49,940 nt of DNA from assembly GCF_030812775.1 (NCBI RefSeq), contig NZ_JAUSTI010000029.1:1-49940 (forward strand), given 5' to 3'. The translations under genes were made by a program, and so were the position numbers. Numbering within the stretch: position 1 is the stretch's first letter; each line of letters opens with the position of its first letter. A model generated the notes under the pieces. The model saw only the letters and a list, made by a program, of their open reading frames with translations, was not told the DNA's origin and did not search any database. Positions 40,040 to 48,059 of this stretch are shown piece after piece. Origin of the DNA: Paenibacillus tundrae (GTDB lineage Bacteria; Bacillota; Bacilli; Paenibacillales; Paenibacillaceae).

Positions 40040-40152
40040 ATCGTTTGTACTTTTATTTTATAGACATGACCATTCTTCACGGCTTTTAGCCCTTTCCATA
40101 CTTCGCTTTTCTCCCACTCATCTGGTACAGCAGGTAAAGTTGAATCTTCCAT
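40040..40152 (-). pseudogene. Remnant of an iron-siderophore binding protein gene
   Basis: An ORF beginning MEDSTLPAVPDEWEKSEVW and continuing KGLKAVKNGHVYKI resembles only the C-terminal end of FeuA/FecB-type substrate-binding proteins, where W-x-x-L-x-A-V-K-N-x-x-V-Y is typical. Everything upstream that such a protein needs (signal peptide, two lobes) is missing, and the frame then runs into the terminator at 39985-40026. It is most simply the 3' scrap of a lost transporter gene. A chance small ORF cannot be excluded. Confidence 0.45.
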
Positions 40153-40207
40153 GTTAAAGTATCCTAGATTGAGCTAGTCTTTATAGCGTGTTACATTCAT
40201 TTCATGC

Positions 40208-40261
40208 AAAAAAACCGCCTATATTCAAAGCGGGAAACGTTCTCCCGTTTGATTATAGGCG
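40208..40261 (-). terminator. Terminator of the lipoprotein gene
   Basis: CGCCTATA / TATAGGCG arms with inner CAAA/TTTG and GGGA/TCCC pairs, followed by a six-T run on the minus strand. Confidence 0.9.
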
Positions 40262-40283
40262 ATCTTGTGAGATTACATAGATA

Positions 40284-41378
40284 TTAGTAACCGTAAGAAG
40301 AATTCATCAGCTCTTCGAGCTCTTGCATTGTAATCACGTTATCACCAGTTGGAATGTTGATTTTAAATGCTGGTTTTTCGTTGATTTTAGTGTACGTGTT
40401 CGAACCTGTGAAGGCCAATTTAACTTCATCCTTGGTGTCCGGTTTTTTGATCAACAGATCAGCATCCATTTTTTGATAAACAGGGAAGTCCTGTTTGTCC
40501 AAGGCAAAGTCAATATTGAATTTATTGATTGTCAGCGTTTCTTTCAATTTATCCAGATCTTTGGACATTTCAGCTTGATCAGCCTCAGTAATCTTCAGGT
40601 CTTCCTTCGCTCTATCAATATCTTCTTGGCTCAATTGCAGCATTTCGCGATATTCCTCTTTGGACACGATGTCCATTACTTTAGGCAATGCTTTCGTTAC
40701 CAATACAGTAACAGCTTCTTTTACATTGTCATTCGTAACGGTGAATTGCACGACTTGTTTAGCATCTAATTCTTCAGGAAGTGCTGCATCTTTCACAGCA
40801 ATGTTTTTGAAGAATTTCTCTTGATCATATTCTCCCAATACCGCATCCATCACTTCGTTGCTGAGCTTCTGTGTTTTGGCAGCATCCATAGCTTGCGGAT
40901 TGAACTCAGTTCCTTCTTGTTCAGCCAGTTCCTTCAGATCGATCTCCACAAACTTGTTAACGATCGTTTCTGGAATAGGGAAGAATGGAACATTTGGCAC
41001 CTTAACATAGAGTTTCTCTGCTGTCATAACCATTGGGATATTGAACGTCATGCCCATATCGCCTTTGAGTTCAATGCCAAGCGTCATCTCCGTTTGCATA
41101 GGCTCACTTTGGTAAACGCCTGTAACGTTCAACTGAGCGTCTTTCAGCATACTCATAAACTGGGTCATGGTTGGATCACCTTGTGACTCTGCTCCAGGTT
41201 TATAGCTCAGATCATTAATTGTAAAGTTGGAACTCATTTCATACGAAGTTAGTTTAGAAGCATTGGACGCAGCCGTCTTCAAAGCCTCTTTTGGTTCTTG
41301 CTTCGTACCACATGCTGTTAATGCCATAGACACGGTCAACAACATTGTAAGTAGAAGCGCCCCCATGCGTTTCTTCAT
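40284..41378 (-). CDS. Exported lipoprotein of unknown function
   Basis: 364 residues. Type II signal peptide: KKRMGALLLTMLLTVSMALT followed by the lipobox cysteine Cys23 (LTAC). The mature part is rich in Lys, Asp and Met, without cysteine pairs, and carries a repeated layout of beta-like segments (YEMSSNFTINDLSY, NVTGVYQSEPMQTEMTLGIE, TINKFNIDFALDKQDFPVY), resembling lipoproteins with a LolA-like or DUF6612-type fold; this is only a shape impression. SD GAGAGGAGAG lies 6 nt before the ATG. Monocistronic, with its own terminator. Substrate or partner unknown. Confidence 0.8.
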   Translation of the reverse strand: MKKRMGALLLTMLLTVSMALTACGTKQEPKEALKTAASNASKLTSYEMSSNFTINDLSYKPGAESQGDPTMTQFMSMLKDAQLNVTGVYQSEPMQTEMTLGIELKGDMGMTFNIPMVMTAEKLYVKVPNVPFFPIPETIVNKFVEIDLKELAEQEGTEFNPQAMDAAKTQKLSNEVMDAVLGEYDQEKFFKNIAVKDAALPEELDAKQVVQFTVTNDNVKEAVTVLVTKALPKVMDIVSKEEYREMLQLSQEDIDRAKEDLKITEADQAEMSKDLDKLKETLTINKFNIDFALDKQDFPVYQKMDADLLIKKPDTKDEVKLAFTGSNTYTKINEKPAFKINIPTGDNVITMQELEELMNSSYGY

Positions 41379-41559
41379 TTGTTTCTCTCCTCTCGTGATA
41401 ACCCCAAAAAAATAATTCAACTTCAATGATATACCATTTATTCTGAAACGGAAACACGATTTGGGAAATTTGTGATCTTTCTTCTGCAAATTGGCTACAA
41501 AGACCTATGTCAGATTGCAATGGTAACGGTTCACAACGTCTATATATGTACGAATACGC

Positions 41560-41592
41560 AAAAAAATCCGGCTTTACCCACCGGACTTTTTT
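41560..41592. terminator. Terminator downstream of sspP
   Basis: AAAAATCCGG / CCGGAcTTTTTT hairpin with A and T runs on both sides, 55 nt past the sspP stop on the minus strand. Confidence 0.75.
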
Positions 41593-41645
41593 GGTATTCT
41601 GTTCATTTATCAAGTAGTACAGACTCTATTTTACTTACAGCATGT

Positions 41646-41798
41646 TTAACCCTCAGGGTTCAAGTGATCAACATGATTTTGGTTTTTTACCTTTTTGGAA
41701 CCCGATAATGGCTCTTGCATGGAAGATCCCTTAGAAGGTTGTCTATGCTGTTTAGACGGTTGTGCCTCAGGTACAGGGACAGCTTTAGGTTTGCTCAT
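41646..41798 (-). CDS. sspP: Small acid-soluble spore protein P (SspP)
   Basis: 50 residues from MSKPKAVPVPEAQPSKQ to HLNPEG. The C-terminal half contains EPLSGSKKVKNQNHVDH, the conserved block of the minor spore protein SspP family (EPLxGSKKVKNRNH). It is hydrophilic and Lys/Pro/Gln-rich, as expected for a spore-core protein. SD AAGGGGG lies 11 nt before the ATG. It follows a second tiny gene by 24 nt and is probably co-transcribed with it in the developing spore. A sigma-G promoter was sought but not clearly found. Confidence 0.85.
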   Translation of the reverse strand: MSKPKAVPVPEAQPSKQHRQPSKGSSMQEPLSGSKKVKNQNHVDHLNPEG

Positions 41799-41822
41799 GA
41801 TGTTCTGTTCCCCCTTCTAAAA

Positions 41823-41999
41823 TTAGGAATGAGATGGATTCATGTCTTCCGTTTTATCATGATTCAGTGAATCTTGATGTCGACGGTCATTCACGTCTTG
41901 CTGAATTTGCTGAGCATGGTGGCTGTTAACAGCCGTTTGCTCAAGGTCTGCAGCTACGTTTTGTAGATTTTTGTCCACTCCCGCTTTAGCTTTGCTCAC
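41823..41999 (-). CDS. 58-residue hydrophilic protein, possible spore protein
   Basis: Starts with GTG at 41999 (SD AAGGAG 8 nt upstream): VSKAKAGVDKNLQNVAAD, ending DMNPSHS. An in-frame GTG at 42008 overlaps the SD and is less likely. The protein has no hydrophobic segment, is rich in Gln, Asn, His, Asp and Lys, and is probably unstructured or helical, like many minor spore-core proteins. It is directly upstream of sspP on the same strand, which suggests a sporulation role. I do not recognise a family. Confidence 0.6.
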   Translation of the reverse strand: MSKAKAGVDKNLQNVAADLEQTAVNSHHAQQIQQDVNDRRHQDSLNHDKTEDMNPSHS

Positions 42000-42025
42000 T
42001 CGAATCACTCCTTCCCCGTTTAGGG

Positions 42026-42367
42026 TTATGGTCTGGTTCTAGATTGTAACGATTGAGCGCATTCGTGAATATGCCGAGTGTAATCGTGAGCAAGCTCCTG
42101 AATCGGCTCTGTTCGCTCATCCGTTGACTGTCCATCCCGCTCGACATCAACTAATTGCACGTTGACCTCCCGGGAATCTACATAAGCGCATTTAAAGTCA
42201 AAGGAGTACATTTGATGCCCAGCAGTCGCAATGTGAATACGAATGGCCTGCTCATCGGCTCCGTCTGCCATAACTTGTGCTTGATCGCCAACATTCAGGA
42301 CTTCGGGTAAACGCTCTTGCCAAGCGCCAACAAGCTCTGATTGACTGATGTTTAACTCGCGGTTCAT
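42026..42367 (-). CDS. Hypothetical protein, 113 residues
   Basis: ATG at 42367 with a strong SD GGAGGTGG 4 nt upstream; the longer frame upstream lacks a site. Starts MNRELNISQSELVGAWQ and ends SLQSRTRP. Soluble, with alternating beta-like stretches (AIRIHIATAGHQMYSFDFKCAYVD, then EVNVQLVDVERD). No motif recognised. It lies 26 nt upstream of the small gene at 41823-41999, so the three genes may form one transcript ending at 41560. The gap 42368-42620 upstream shows nothing clear. Confidence 0.65.
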   Translation of the reverse strand: MNRELNISQSELVGAWQERLPEVLNVGDQAQVMADGADEQAIRIHIATAGHQMYSFDFKCAYVDSREVNVQLVDVERDGQSTDERTEPIQELAHDYTRHIHECAQSLQSRTRP

Positions 42368-42621
42368 CTTACCACCTCCACTTCTATAAAGTGCGGCGAT
42401 GAAGATGTTTTTATGCATCTCGCCTCTGCTTGATTTCACATTTCCACATGAATCCATAGCAAACCTATTCAACCAGCAGTAACAGCCTATAACCACTGCT
42501 TATTTGGCCAATCCGCAAGTTTATATTTAAGGTGAGCTCACAGTGATATGGCCAATCCTGCACCAGCTGCGCCACGCTTAACGCTAACGGATCTGAACAG
42601 CCCGTTCCCCAGAAGAAAATC

Positions 42622-42653
42622 AAAAAAGGACTTGAGCATCAGCTCAAATCCTT
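42622..42653 (-). terminator. Terminator of tRNA-Ser
   Basis: AAGGATTTGAG / CTCAAGTCCTT stem (one T-G mismatch) followed by TTTTTTG on the minus strand, 16 nt past the tRNA CCA end. Confidence 0.9.
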
Positions 42654-42668
42654 GTTATTAATGTAGTA

Positions 42669-42757
42669 TGGCGGAGAGGGTGGGATTCGAACCCACGTGG
42701 AGTTGCCCCCTAACGGTTTTCAAGACCGCCCCGTTATGACCGCTTCGGTACCTCTCC
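42669..42757 (-). tRNA. tRNA-Ser (anticodon UGA)
   Basis: 89 nt with encoded CCA. Acceptor arm GGAGAGG/CCTCTCC, long variable arm typical of serine tRNAs (AGGGGGCAACTCC), T arm GGGTTCGAATCCC, anticodon loop CTTGAAA with anticodon TGA at 42720-42722. It lies next to serS as trnSL-Ser1 does in B. subtilis. Confidence 0.97.
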
Positions 42758-42791
42758 AGGGAAAATATTTTATAAACTTGCCACGAGAGAT

Positions 42792-42821
42792 ATCATACCA
42801 TAATGTTGGGCATTATAGCAA
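42792..42821 (-). promoter_or_regulatory. Promoter of tRNA-Ser
   Basis: Minus-strand TTGCTA (42816-42821), 18-nt spacer, TGGTATGAT with the -10 at 42792-42797. An overlapping extended -10 TGCTATAAT (hexamer 42812-42817) is a second candidate. Upstream is very AT-rich, like an UP element. Confidence 0.6.
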
Positions 42822-42907
42822 GCTTTTTAAATAATATTTTTAAAATTTATTTTAAATTCAATTTATATCCTTGATCTGCTTCAATTAGAGCCTTGCTCTC
42901 GTTCGTT

Positions 42908-42944
42908 TAAAAATAGAACCCATCATCCTCTCGATGACGGGTTC
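42908..42944 (-). terminator. Terminator of serS
   Basis: GAACCCGTCATC / GATGATGGGTTC stem (one mismatch) followed by TATTTTTA on the minus strand. Confidence 0.88.
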
Positions 42945-43000
42945 ATTACCATTCGTAACTTCTATTTGATCTCACGCTTTAGAATATACTATTCCAGGTT

Positions 43001-44284
43001 CTATGCACGACGTGCAATGACACTGATTCCACCCATATAAGGACGAAGAATCTCTGGAATCACGACTGTGCCATCTTCCTGTTGGTAGTTTTCCAAGATC
43101 GCAGCTACGGTACGTCCAACAGCAAGCCCTGAACCGTTCAGTGTGTGCACGAATTCCGGCTTCGCTTTTGGTTCTCTACGGAAACGAATATTTGCCCGAC
43201 GTGCTTGGAAATCCTCACAGTTGGAGCATGAAGAAATCTCACGATATGTGTCACTCTCCGGCAACCATACTTCAATATCATACGTTTTTGCTGATGTGAA
43301 GCCCATATCGGCTGTGCATAGCGTAAGGACACGGTATGGAAGTTCCAGCAATTGCAGTACACGCTCTGCGTTTTGTGTCATTTTCTCCAATTCCTCATAA
43401 GAAGTTTCTGGAGAAGAGAGTTTCAGCAATTCTACTTTATTGAACTGATGCTGGCGAATCAGACCACGCGTATCGCGCCCAGCTGAACCTGCTTCTGAAC
43501 GGAAACATGAGCTGTATGCCACAAAATGTTTCGGCAGATCCTCCATATTCAGAATCTCTTCGCGATGATAGTTCGTTACCGGAACTTCGGCAGTTGGAAT
43601 CAGGTAATACTCTGTATCTTTCAGCTTGAACAAGTCTTCTTCAAACTTCGGCAGTTGTCCTGTACCAAACAGACTGTCCCGGTTCACGATATAAGGAGGC
43701 AGAATCTCTTCATAACCATGCTGATCACTGTGCAAATCCATCATGAAGTTAATCAGAGCTCGTTCCAGACGAGCACCAAGTCCTTTGTAAAACGTAAAAC
43801 GGGAACCCGTTACCTTAGCTGCTGCTTCAAAATCAAGGATATCGAGATCCTGAGCAATTTCCCAATGGGCTTTTGGTGTGAATGAGAATGATTTGGGTTC
43901 TGCGTAACGGCGAACCTCAACATTGTCCTCTTCGGAAGCTCCAACAGGTACACTCTCATTCGGAATGTTTGGAATCGCCATCGTCAGCTCATTAATCTTC
44001 GCTTCCAACTCCCGAACTTCTTCATCCATTGCTTTGATTCGATCGGAAACCTCACGCATCTCAAGGATGAGATCGTCTGCGTTCTCCCGGTTTTTCTTCA
44101 GACGAGCTACTTCTCCTGATACCGTATTCCGACGACCTTTTAACGTTTCATTCTCTTGCAGCAATTCTCTGCGTTTGGTATCCATTTCAGTGAATCCAGC
44201 AATGAGATCTAGTGACTTGCCACGATTCGTTAACGCTTCTTCTACACGTGCGTACTCATTCCGCAATATCTTCACATCAAGCAT
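43001..44284 (-). CDS. serS: Seryl-tRNA synthetase
   Basis: 427 residues, full length. It charges tRNA-Ser and tRNA-Sec-type serine tRNAs. N-terminal antiparallel coiled-coil tRNA-binding arm (about 27-105, rich in Glu/Arg/Lys with heptads) and class II core with motif 2 (FRSEAGSAGRDTRGLIRQHQF) and motif 3 (LNGSGLAVGRTVAAILENYQ). SD AGGAGGGG lies 6 nt before the ATG. Many Firmicutes control serS with a T-box; here none is seen in the leader, which instead has an unassigned hairpin at 44406-44445. Confidence 0.98.
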   Translation of the reverse strand: MLDVKILRNEYARVEEALTNRGKSLDLIAGFTEMDTKRRELLQENETLKGRRNTVSGEVARLKKNRENADDLILEMREVSDRIKAMDEEVRELEAKINELTMAIPNIPNESVPVGASEEDNVEVRRYAEPKSFSFTPKAHWEIAQDLDILDFEAAAKVTGSRFTFYKGLGARLERALINFMMDLHSDQHGYEEILPPYIVNRDSLFGTGQLPKFEEDLFKLKDTEYYLIPTAEVPVTNYHREEILNMEDLPKHFVAYSSCFRSEAGSAGRDTRGLIRQHQFNKVELLKLSSPETSYEELEKMTQNAERVLQLLELPYRVLTLCTADMGFTSAKTYDIEVWLPESDTYREISSCSNCEDFQARRANIRFRREPKAKPEFVHTLNGSGLAVGRTVAAILENYQQEDGTVVIPEILRPYMGGISVIARRA

Positions 44285-44405
44285 CGATTACCCCTCCTAA
44301 TAGCCCCACAAATATAGACTCTGATATGTAGATCAGTCATGTCTTTGTGAGCCTGTATCTTTCATCATTCGTTAAGACTAAAACAACCCATGAACCTCGG
44401 AAGAC

Positions 44406-44445
44406 GCCCTATGCTGCGATTCCCGCTTTGGAAGCAGATACGGGC
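44406..44445 (-). promoter_or_regulatory. Structured segment in the serS leader
   Basis: Minus strand GCCC / GGGC and CTGC / GCAG stems separated by a symmetric 4x4 internal loop, capped by TTCC(aaagc)GGGAA. It lies about 120 nt before serS in the 260-nt pdxT-serS gap. It lacks the T-box AGGGTGGNACCGCG block and a terminator. Function unknown. Confidence 0.4.
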
Positions 44446-44473
44446 AACATCAGGCATCCGATTAGATACAACC

Positions 44474-44503
44474 CCTACAGCCACTCTCTAGAGTGATTGT
44501 AGG
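44474..44503 (-). terminator. Hairpin after pdxT
   Basis: CCTACA..CACTCT / AGAGTG..TGTAGG stem 41 nt past the pdxT stop. No T run follows, so it may be a 3' stabilising hairpin or Rho-aided end rather than a true intrinsic terminator. Confidence 0.45.
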
Positions 44504-44543
44504 AGCGATCTGTTTCCGGGCAATCATAGGTTGTTCATCGTTG

Positions 44544-45134
44544 CTATAGATTCTGCACAGACGCTTTATATGACCGAGCCATGTCTACAAAGTAAGCATG
44601 CAAGCGAAAGTCGTCCGTCAATTCAGGATGGTATGAACAAGCCAGCAAATGACCCTGACGTGCTGTTACAATCTCATCCTTGTATGTGGAAAGAACCTCA
44701 ACCTGTTCTCCTACACTTTCAATCAAAGGAGCCCGAATGAATACAGCTCTCACCGTTTCCTCAATACCCTTGACTGGCAGATCCGTCTCAAAGCTCTCTC
44801 TCTGCCGTCCAAAAGCATTACGGGATACAGTCATATCCATCAGTTCCAAATGAGCCTCTTCCTGACCTGCAATATGCTTAGCCATTACAATCAATCCTGC
44901 GCATGTACCAAAAACCGGTTTACCTACTGCAGCAAATTCACGAATAGCTTCCATAAAGCCATACTTGCGCATCAGTTTACCAATTGTAGTGCTCTCACCA
45001 CCAGGAAGGATCAGCCCATCCAACTCGTCCAGTTGCTCGATGTTTTTGATGGCCACTCCCTCTGCCCCAGCTTGCTCAACACTACGGATATGCTCCGTTA
45101 CTGCGCCCTGAAGTGCTAAAACGCCGATCTTCAT
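44544..45134 (-). CDS. pdxT: Pyridoxal 5'-phosphate synthase glutaminase subunit
   Basis: 196 residues. It releases ammonia from glutamine and channels it to PdxS for PLP synthesis from ribose-5-phosphate and glyceraldehyde-3-phosphate. Triad: Cys78 (FGTCAGLI), His169 and Glu171 (SYHPELT); the conserved LPGGESTT and GRQ loops are present. Start at 45134 has GAAGGGGA 7 nt upstream; the in-frame TTG two codons earlier is less likely. 17 nt downstream of pdxS, one operon. Confidence 0.98.
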   Translation of the reverse strand: MKIGVLALQGAVTEHIRSVEQAGAEGVAIKNIEQLDELDGLILPGGESTTIGKLMRKYGFMEAIREFAAVGKPVFGTCAGLIVMAKHIAGQEEAHLELMDMTVSRNAFGRQRESFETDLPVKGIEETVRAVFIRAPLIESVGEQVEVLSTYKDEIVTARQGHLLACSYHPELTDDFRLHAYFVDMARSYKASVQNL

Positions 45135-45151
45135 CTGCAATTCCCCTTCTC

Positions 45152-46033
45152 TTACCAGCCGCGATCCTGCATACGCTCAGAAGGCGAAAGCTTGGAGATC
45201 TCAATACCTTTCATTGGTGCTCCGAGGTTTTTGGAAACTTCGGCAATGAGTTTGTAATCCGTATAGTGCGTTGTTGCTTCGACGATGGCACGAGCGAATT
45301 TCTCAGGGCTGTCCGATTTGAAAATCCCTGAACCTACGAATACGCCATCTGCTCCCAGGTGCATCATAAGTGCTGCATCCGCAGGAGTAGCTACACCACC
45401 CGCTGCAAAGTTAACCACTGGCAGCTTACCGTTCTTATGTACGTCAAGCAGCAACTCATAGGCAACACCCAGGTTCTTCGCTTCAGCATACAACTCATCC
45501 TTGGACATGTTCGTAACTTTACGAATCTGGCTGTTAATGAATCGCATATGACGAACAGCTTCAACGATATTTCCTGTTCCCGGTTCACCTTTCGTACGAA
45601 TCATGGAAGCTCCTTCGCCAATACGGCGCAATGCTTCCCCAAGGTCTTTAGCTCCACACACAAACGGTACAGTGAACTCATGCTTATCAATATGGAATAC
45701 TTCATCCGCAGGAGTTAGCACTTCACTCTCATCCAGATAGTCTACCCCGAGTGATTCTAGAACTTTGGCTTCAACATAGTGTCCAATCCGAGCTTTTGCC
45801 ATGACCGGAATAGTTACAACTTTCATCACTTCTTCGACAATTGTTGGATCCGCCATACGAGCCACTCCACCAGCCGCACGAATATCAGAAGGAACACGTT
45901 CTAAAGCCATAACCGCCGTAGCACCTGCTGCTTCAGCGATTTTAGCTTGCTCTGCATTCATAACGTCCATGATGACGCCACCTTTTTGCATTTCAGCCAT
46001 ACCTCTTTTAACGCGCGATGTTCCTGTTTCCAT
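45152..46033 (-). CDS. pdxS: Pyridoxal 5'-phosphate synthase subunit PdxS
   Basis: 293 residues, full length. The TIM-barrel synthase forms dodecamers that bind PdxT. Active-site residues visible: Asp23 (GGVIMDV), Lys80 (PVMAKARIGHYVEA) and Lys148 (IRTKGEPGTGN); the phosphate site NFAAGGVATPADAALMMHLG is also present. Order dacA-pdxS-pdxT-serS is the same as in B. subtilis. No regulator of PdxR type is adjacent. The 215-nt gap to dacA shows no clear signal. Confidence 0.98.
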   Translation of the reverse strand: METGTSRVKRGMAEMQKGGVIMDVMNAEQAKIAEAAGATAVMALERVPSDIRAAGGVARMADPTIVEEVMKVVTIPVMAKARIGHYVEAKVLESLGVDYLDESEVLTPADEVFHIDKHEFTVPFVCGAKDLGEALRRIGEGASMIRTKGEPGTGNIVEAVRHMRFINSQIRKVTNMSKDELYAEAKNLGVAYELLLDVHKNGKLPVVNFAAGGVATPADAALMMHLGADGVFVGSGIFKSDSPEKFARAIVEATTHYTDYKLIAEVSKNLGAPMKGIEISKLSPSERMQDRGW

Positions 46034-46249
46034 ATTCCAAGCCCCCCGTAATGTATGTGCTGCTCTTACCCCTATGATGAATGTGAATTCACCACTCTAG
46101 GGCAGAAGAACATTTAGACTTTTTACTGATTCATACGTAGAATTCTAACTTGATATTTTACCGGAAAAATTGTAAATATACAATGCATCCAGTCGGAATT
46201 ACTTGCAATTTGTCATGGTTAAGAACATGACCTTCAGTTTAGGCAAAAA

Positions 46250-47638
46250 CTAGAACAAGTTTTTGATTCCATCAAACAGATCAACGAAGAAATCCTTCAC
46301 AGCACGGAAGAATAGACGGAACCAGCCGCCCTTCTCTGCTTCTTCTGCGGTAATGAGATTCACCGTTTTCTCCTGAGGTTCAATGCCGTCCGCTTTGTAG
46401 CTATACGTTACCGTTCCAACTTTAGTTCCTGCTTTAATTGGTGCAACTAGCTTGTCTGCTTCAGTGATGTTCGCTTTAAATGTCACATCCAGGTTTTGTG
46501 TTCCTTTAGGGACAACAAAACTTACAGCATTATCTGTAACAACAGGTACCGTTGTTTCTGCACCTTTTTTCAGTGGTACAGCTTCCCAACCAGTAACCTT
46601 CGTTTTAGCAGCAACAGCCTGTTTTACTTCGAAGTTGTTAAATCCGAAGTCCAGTACCTTCTTCGTTTCCTTGAAACGTGCAGATTCTGAAGTTGTACCC
46701 ATGACTACACTGATCAGACGCATACCATCACGCTCAGCTGTACCTGTGAAGTTGTTTCCTGCGTTTGTGGTGTGGCCTGTTTTCATTCCATCCAGACCTT
46801 CATAGGCATAGCTTTTGAAATTGGTTATATTTTTATTCTCTTCCAACATCCAGTTATAGTTGATAATTGGCGCTTTATCATTTGGACGGAATTTATAGGA
46901 TTGAATGGTTGTGAAATCTTTGTAATCCGGGTGATCCATAATAATATATCTACACAGAATCGCTGCATCAATTGCTGACATCATCGTTTCTTTATCTTCA
47001 GCAGGACGGTATTTTGCAGGCATATCAGCGCGATCAAGTCCTGTTGAGTTAATGAAATAAGTATCCTTCATTCCCATACGTTTTGCTTCATCATTCATCA
47101 TTTTAACAAATGCTTCTTCAGAGCCGGCAACACGTTCAGCCAAAGCAACGGTAGCATCATTGGCCGATCCAACCGCCATCGCGATATAGAGTTCTTTGAC
47201 AGTATGCTGATCACCTTCTGCAAGGAAGATGCGCGAACCAATGCTTTCCGCTGCGTTCTCTTTAACAGTAACAACATCATCCCAACTAAGTCTGCCTTGC
47301 TTCACTTCTTCAGCCACGATATACTCAGTCATCATCTTAGTCATACTTGCTGGCGGCTTTGCTTCGTTTGCATTTACAGAGAGAAGGATCTGACCCGTTG
47401 ATGCTTCCATCAGTACAGCATTCTTAACTTCAAGCCCTAAGTCATCGACGCCTGGAATTTTAACTGTTTTTTCGGTTTTTGTCGTCGTTGCAGATGCCGT
47501 CAGGACTTGCCCTGAATCGTTCGCTGCAGCCATGACAGGCATTACCGCAGACAGGCATAGCATATTAATCAGCATCACCGAGGCAACGCTTTTTTTGAGC
47601 ATTTGGCGTTTCTTTTTGTTCATTGTTTTGACTTTCAA
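46250..47638 (-). CDS. dacA: D-alanyl-D-alanine carboxypeptidase (PBP5)
   Basis: About 462 residues. It trims the terminal D-Ala from peptidoglycan pentapeptides on the outer face of the membrane. Signal peptide (hydrophobic 17-37, cut near AAAND), S11 domain with Ser98-X-X-Lys101 (ASMTKM), SxN in VGSANDA, and KTG in DGMKTGHTTNAG. A beta-rich PBP5 C-terminal domain and an amphipathic anchor (FFRAVKDFFVDLFDGIKNLF) follow. TTG at 47638 has AAGGGAG 8 nt upstream; the in-frame TTG at 47656 lies before that SD. The gap 47640-47996 holds a short palindrome (ACCTAA/TTAGGT, 47884-47900) and a doubtful 33-codon ORF. Confidence 0.96.
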   Translation of the reverse strand: MKVKTMNKKKRQMLKKSVASVMLINMLCLSAVMPVMAAANDSGQVLTASATTTKTEKTVKIPGVDDLGLEVKNAVLMEASTGQILLSVNANEAKPPASMTKMMTEYIVAEEVKQGRLSWDDVVTVKENAAESIGSRIFLAEGDQHTVKELYIAMAVGSANDATVALAERVAGSEEAFVKMMNDEAKRMGMKDTYFINSTGLDRADMPAKYRPAEDKETMMSAIDAAILCRYIIMDHPDYKDFTTIQSYKFRPNDKAPIINYNWMLEENKNITNFKSYAYEGLDGMKTGHTTNAGNNFTGTAERDGMRLISVVMGTTSESARFKETKKVLDFGFNNFEVKQAVAAKTKVTGWEAVPLKKGAETTVPVVTDNAVSFVVPKGTQNLDVTFKANITEADKLVAPIKAGTKVGTVTYSYKADGIEPQEKTVNLITAEEAEKGGWFRLFFRAVKDFFVDLFDGIKNLF

Positions 47639-47996
47639 GATGAATACTCCCTTCAAATCCGAAGCTTTCCGTTCTATGCTTCAGTGCAGCTTAAGCTACG
47701 ATATTTTCTTAGTCCCCGTCATGTGTTAAATCCATGTGTAACGTTGTTTTAATGCGCTATATCGAATGAGCATGTATTTGCCCTGAATTTCAATATTGAC
47801 TGTCACTTCATCAGCATGAACTCTCATGTTTATGTAGATGGTCGTCCGCGCTTCTATTTAGCAGACCAACCTATGTATTGCCCACCTAACCATATTAGGT
47901 GTCCTTTCCATAGATTCACGTCAAAAAATCGCCGCAACGCCCTAATCCATTAAAGAATCGTCACCGCTTGTTCTATTCTATCACAGGGGTATCCGC

Positions 47997-48036
47997 AAAA
48001 AAAGACAGACCCGGCGAAAATCGCCAAGCCTGTCTT
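47997..48036 (-). terminator. Terminator of guaB
   Basis: AAGACAG..GGCGA / CGCC..CTGTCTT stem followed by a seven-T run on the minus strand, about 24 nt past the guaB stop. Confidence 0.9.
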
Positions 48037-48059
48037 GGAAATAGTTAACTCTCTTCCGA

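Noticed and set aside
44285..44480. Serine T-box riboswitch before serS
   Set aside because: The conserved T-box block AGGGTGGNACCGCG and an intrinsic terminator are both missing.
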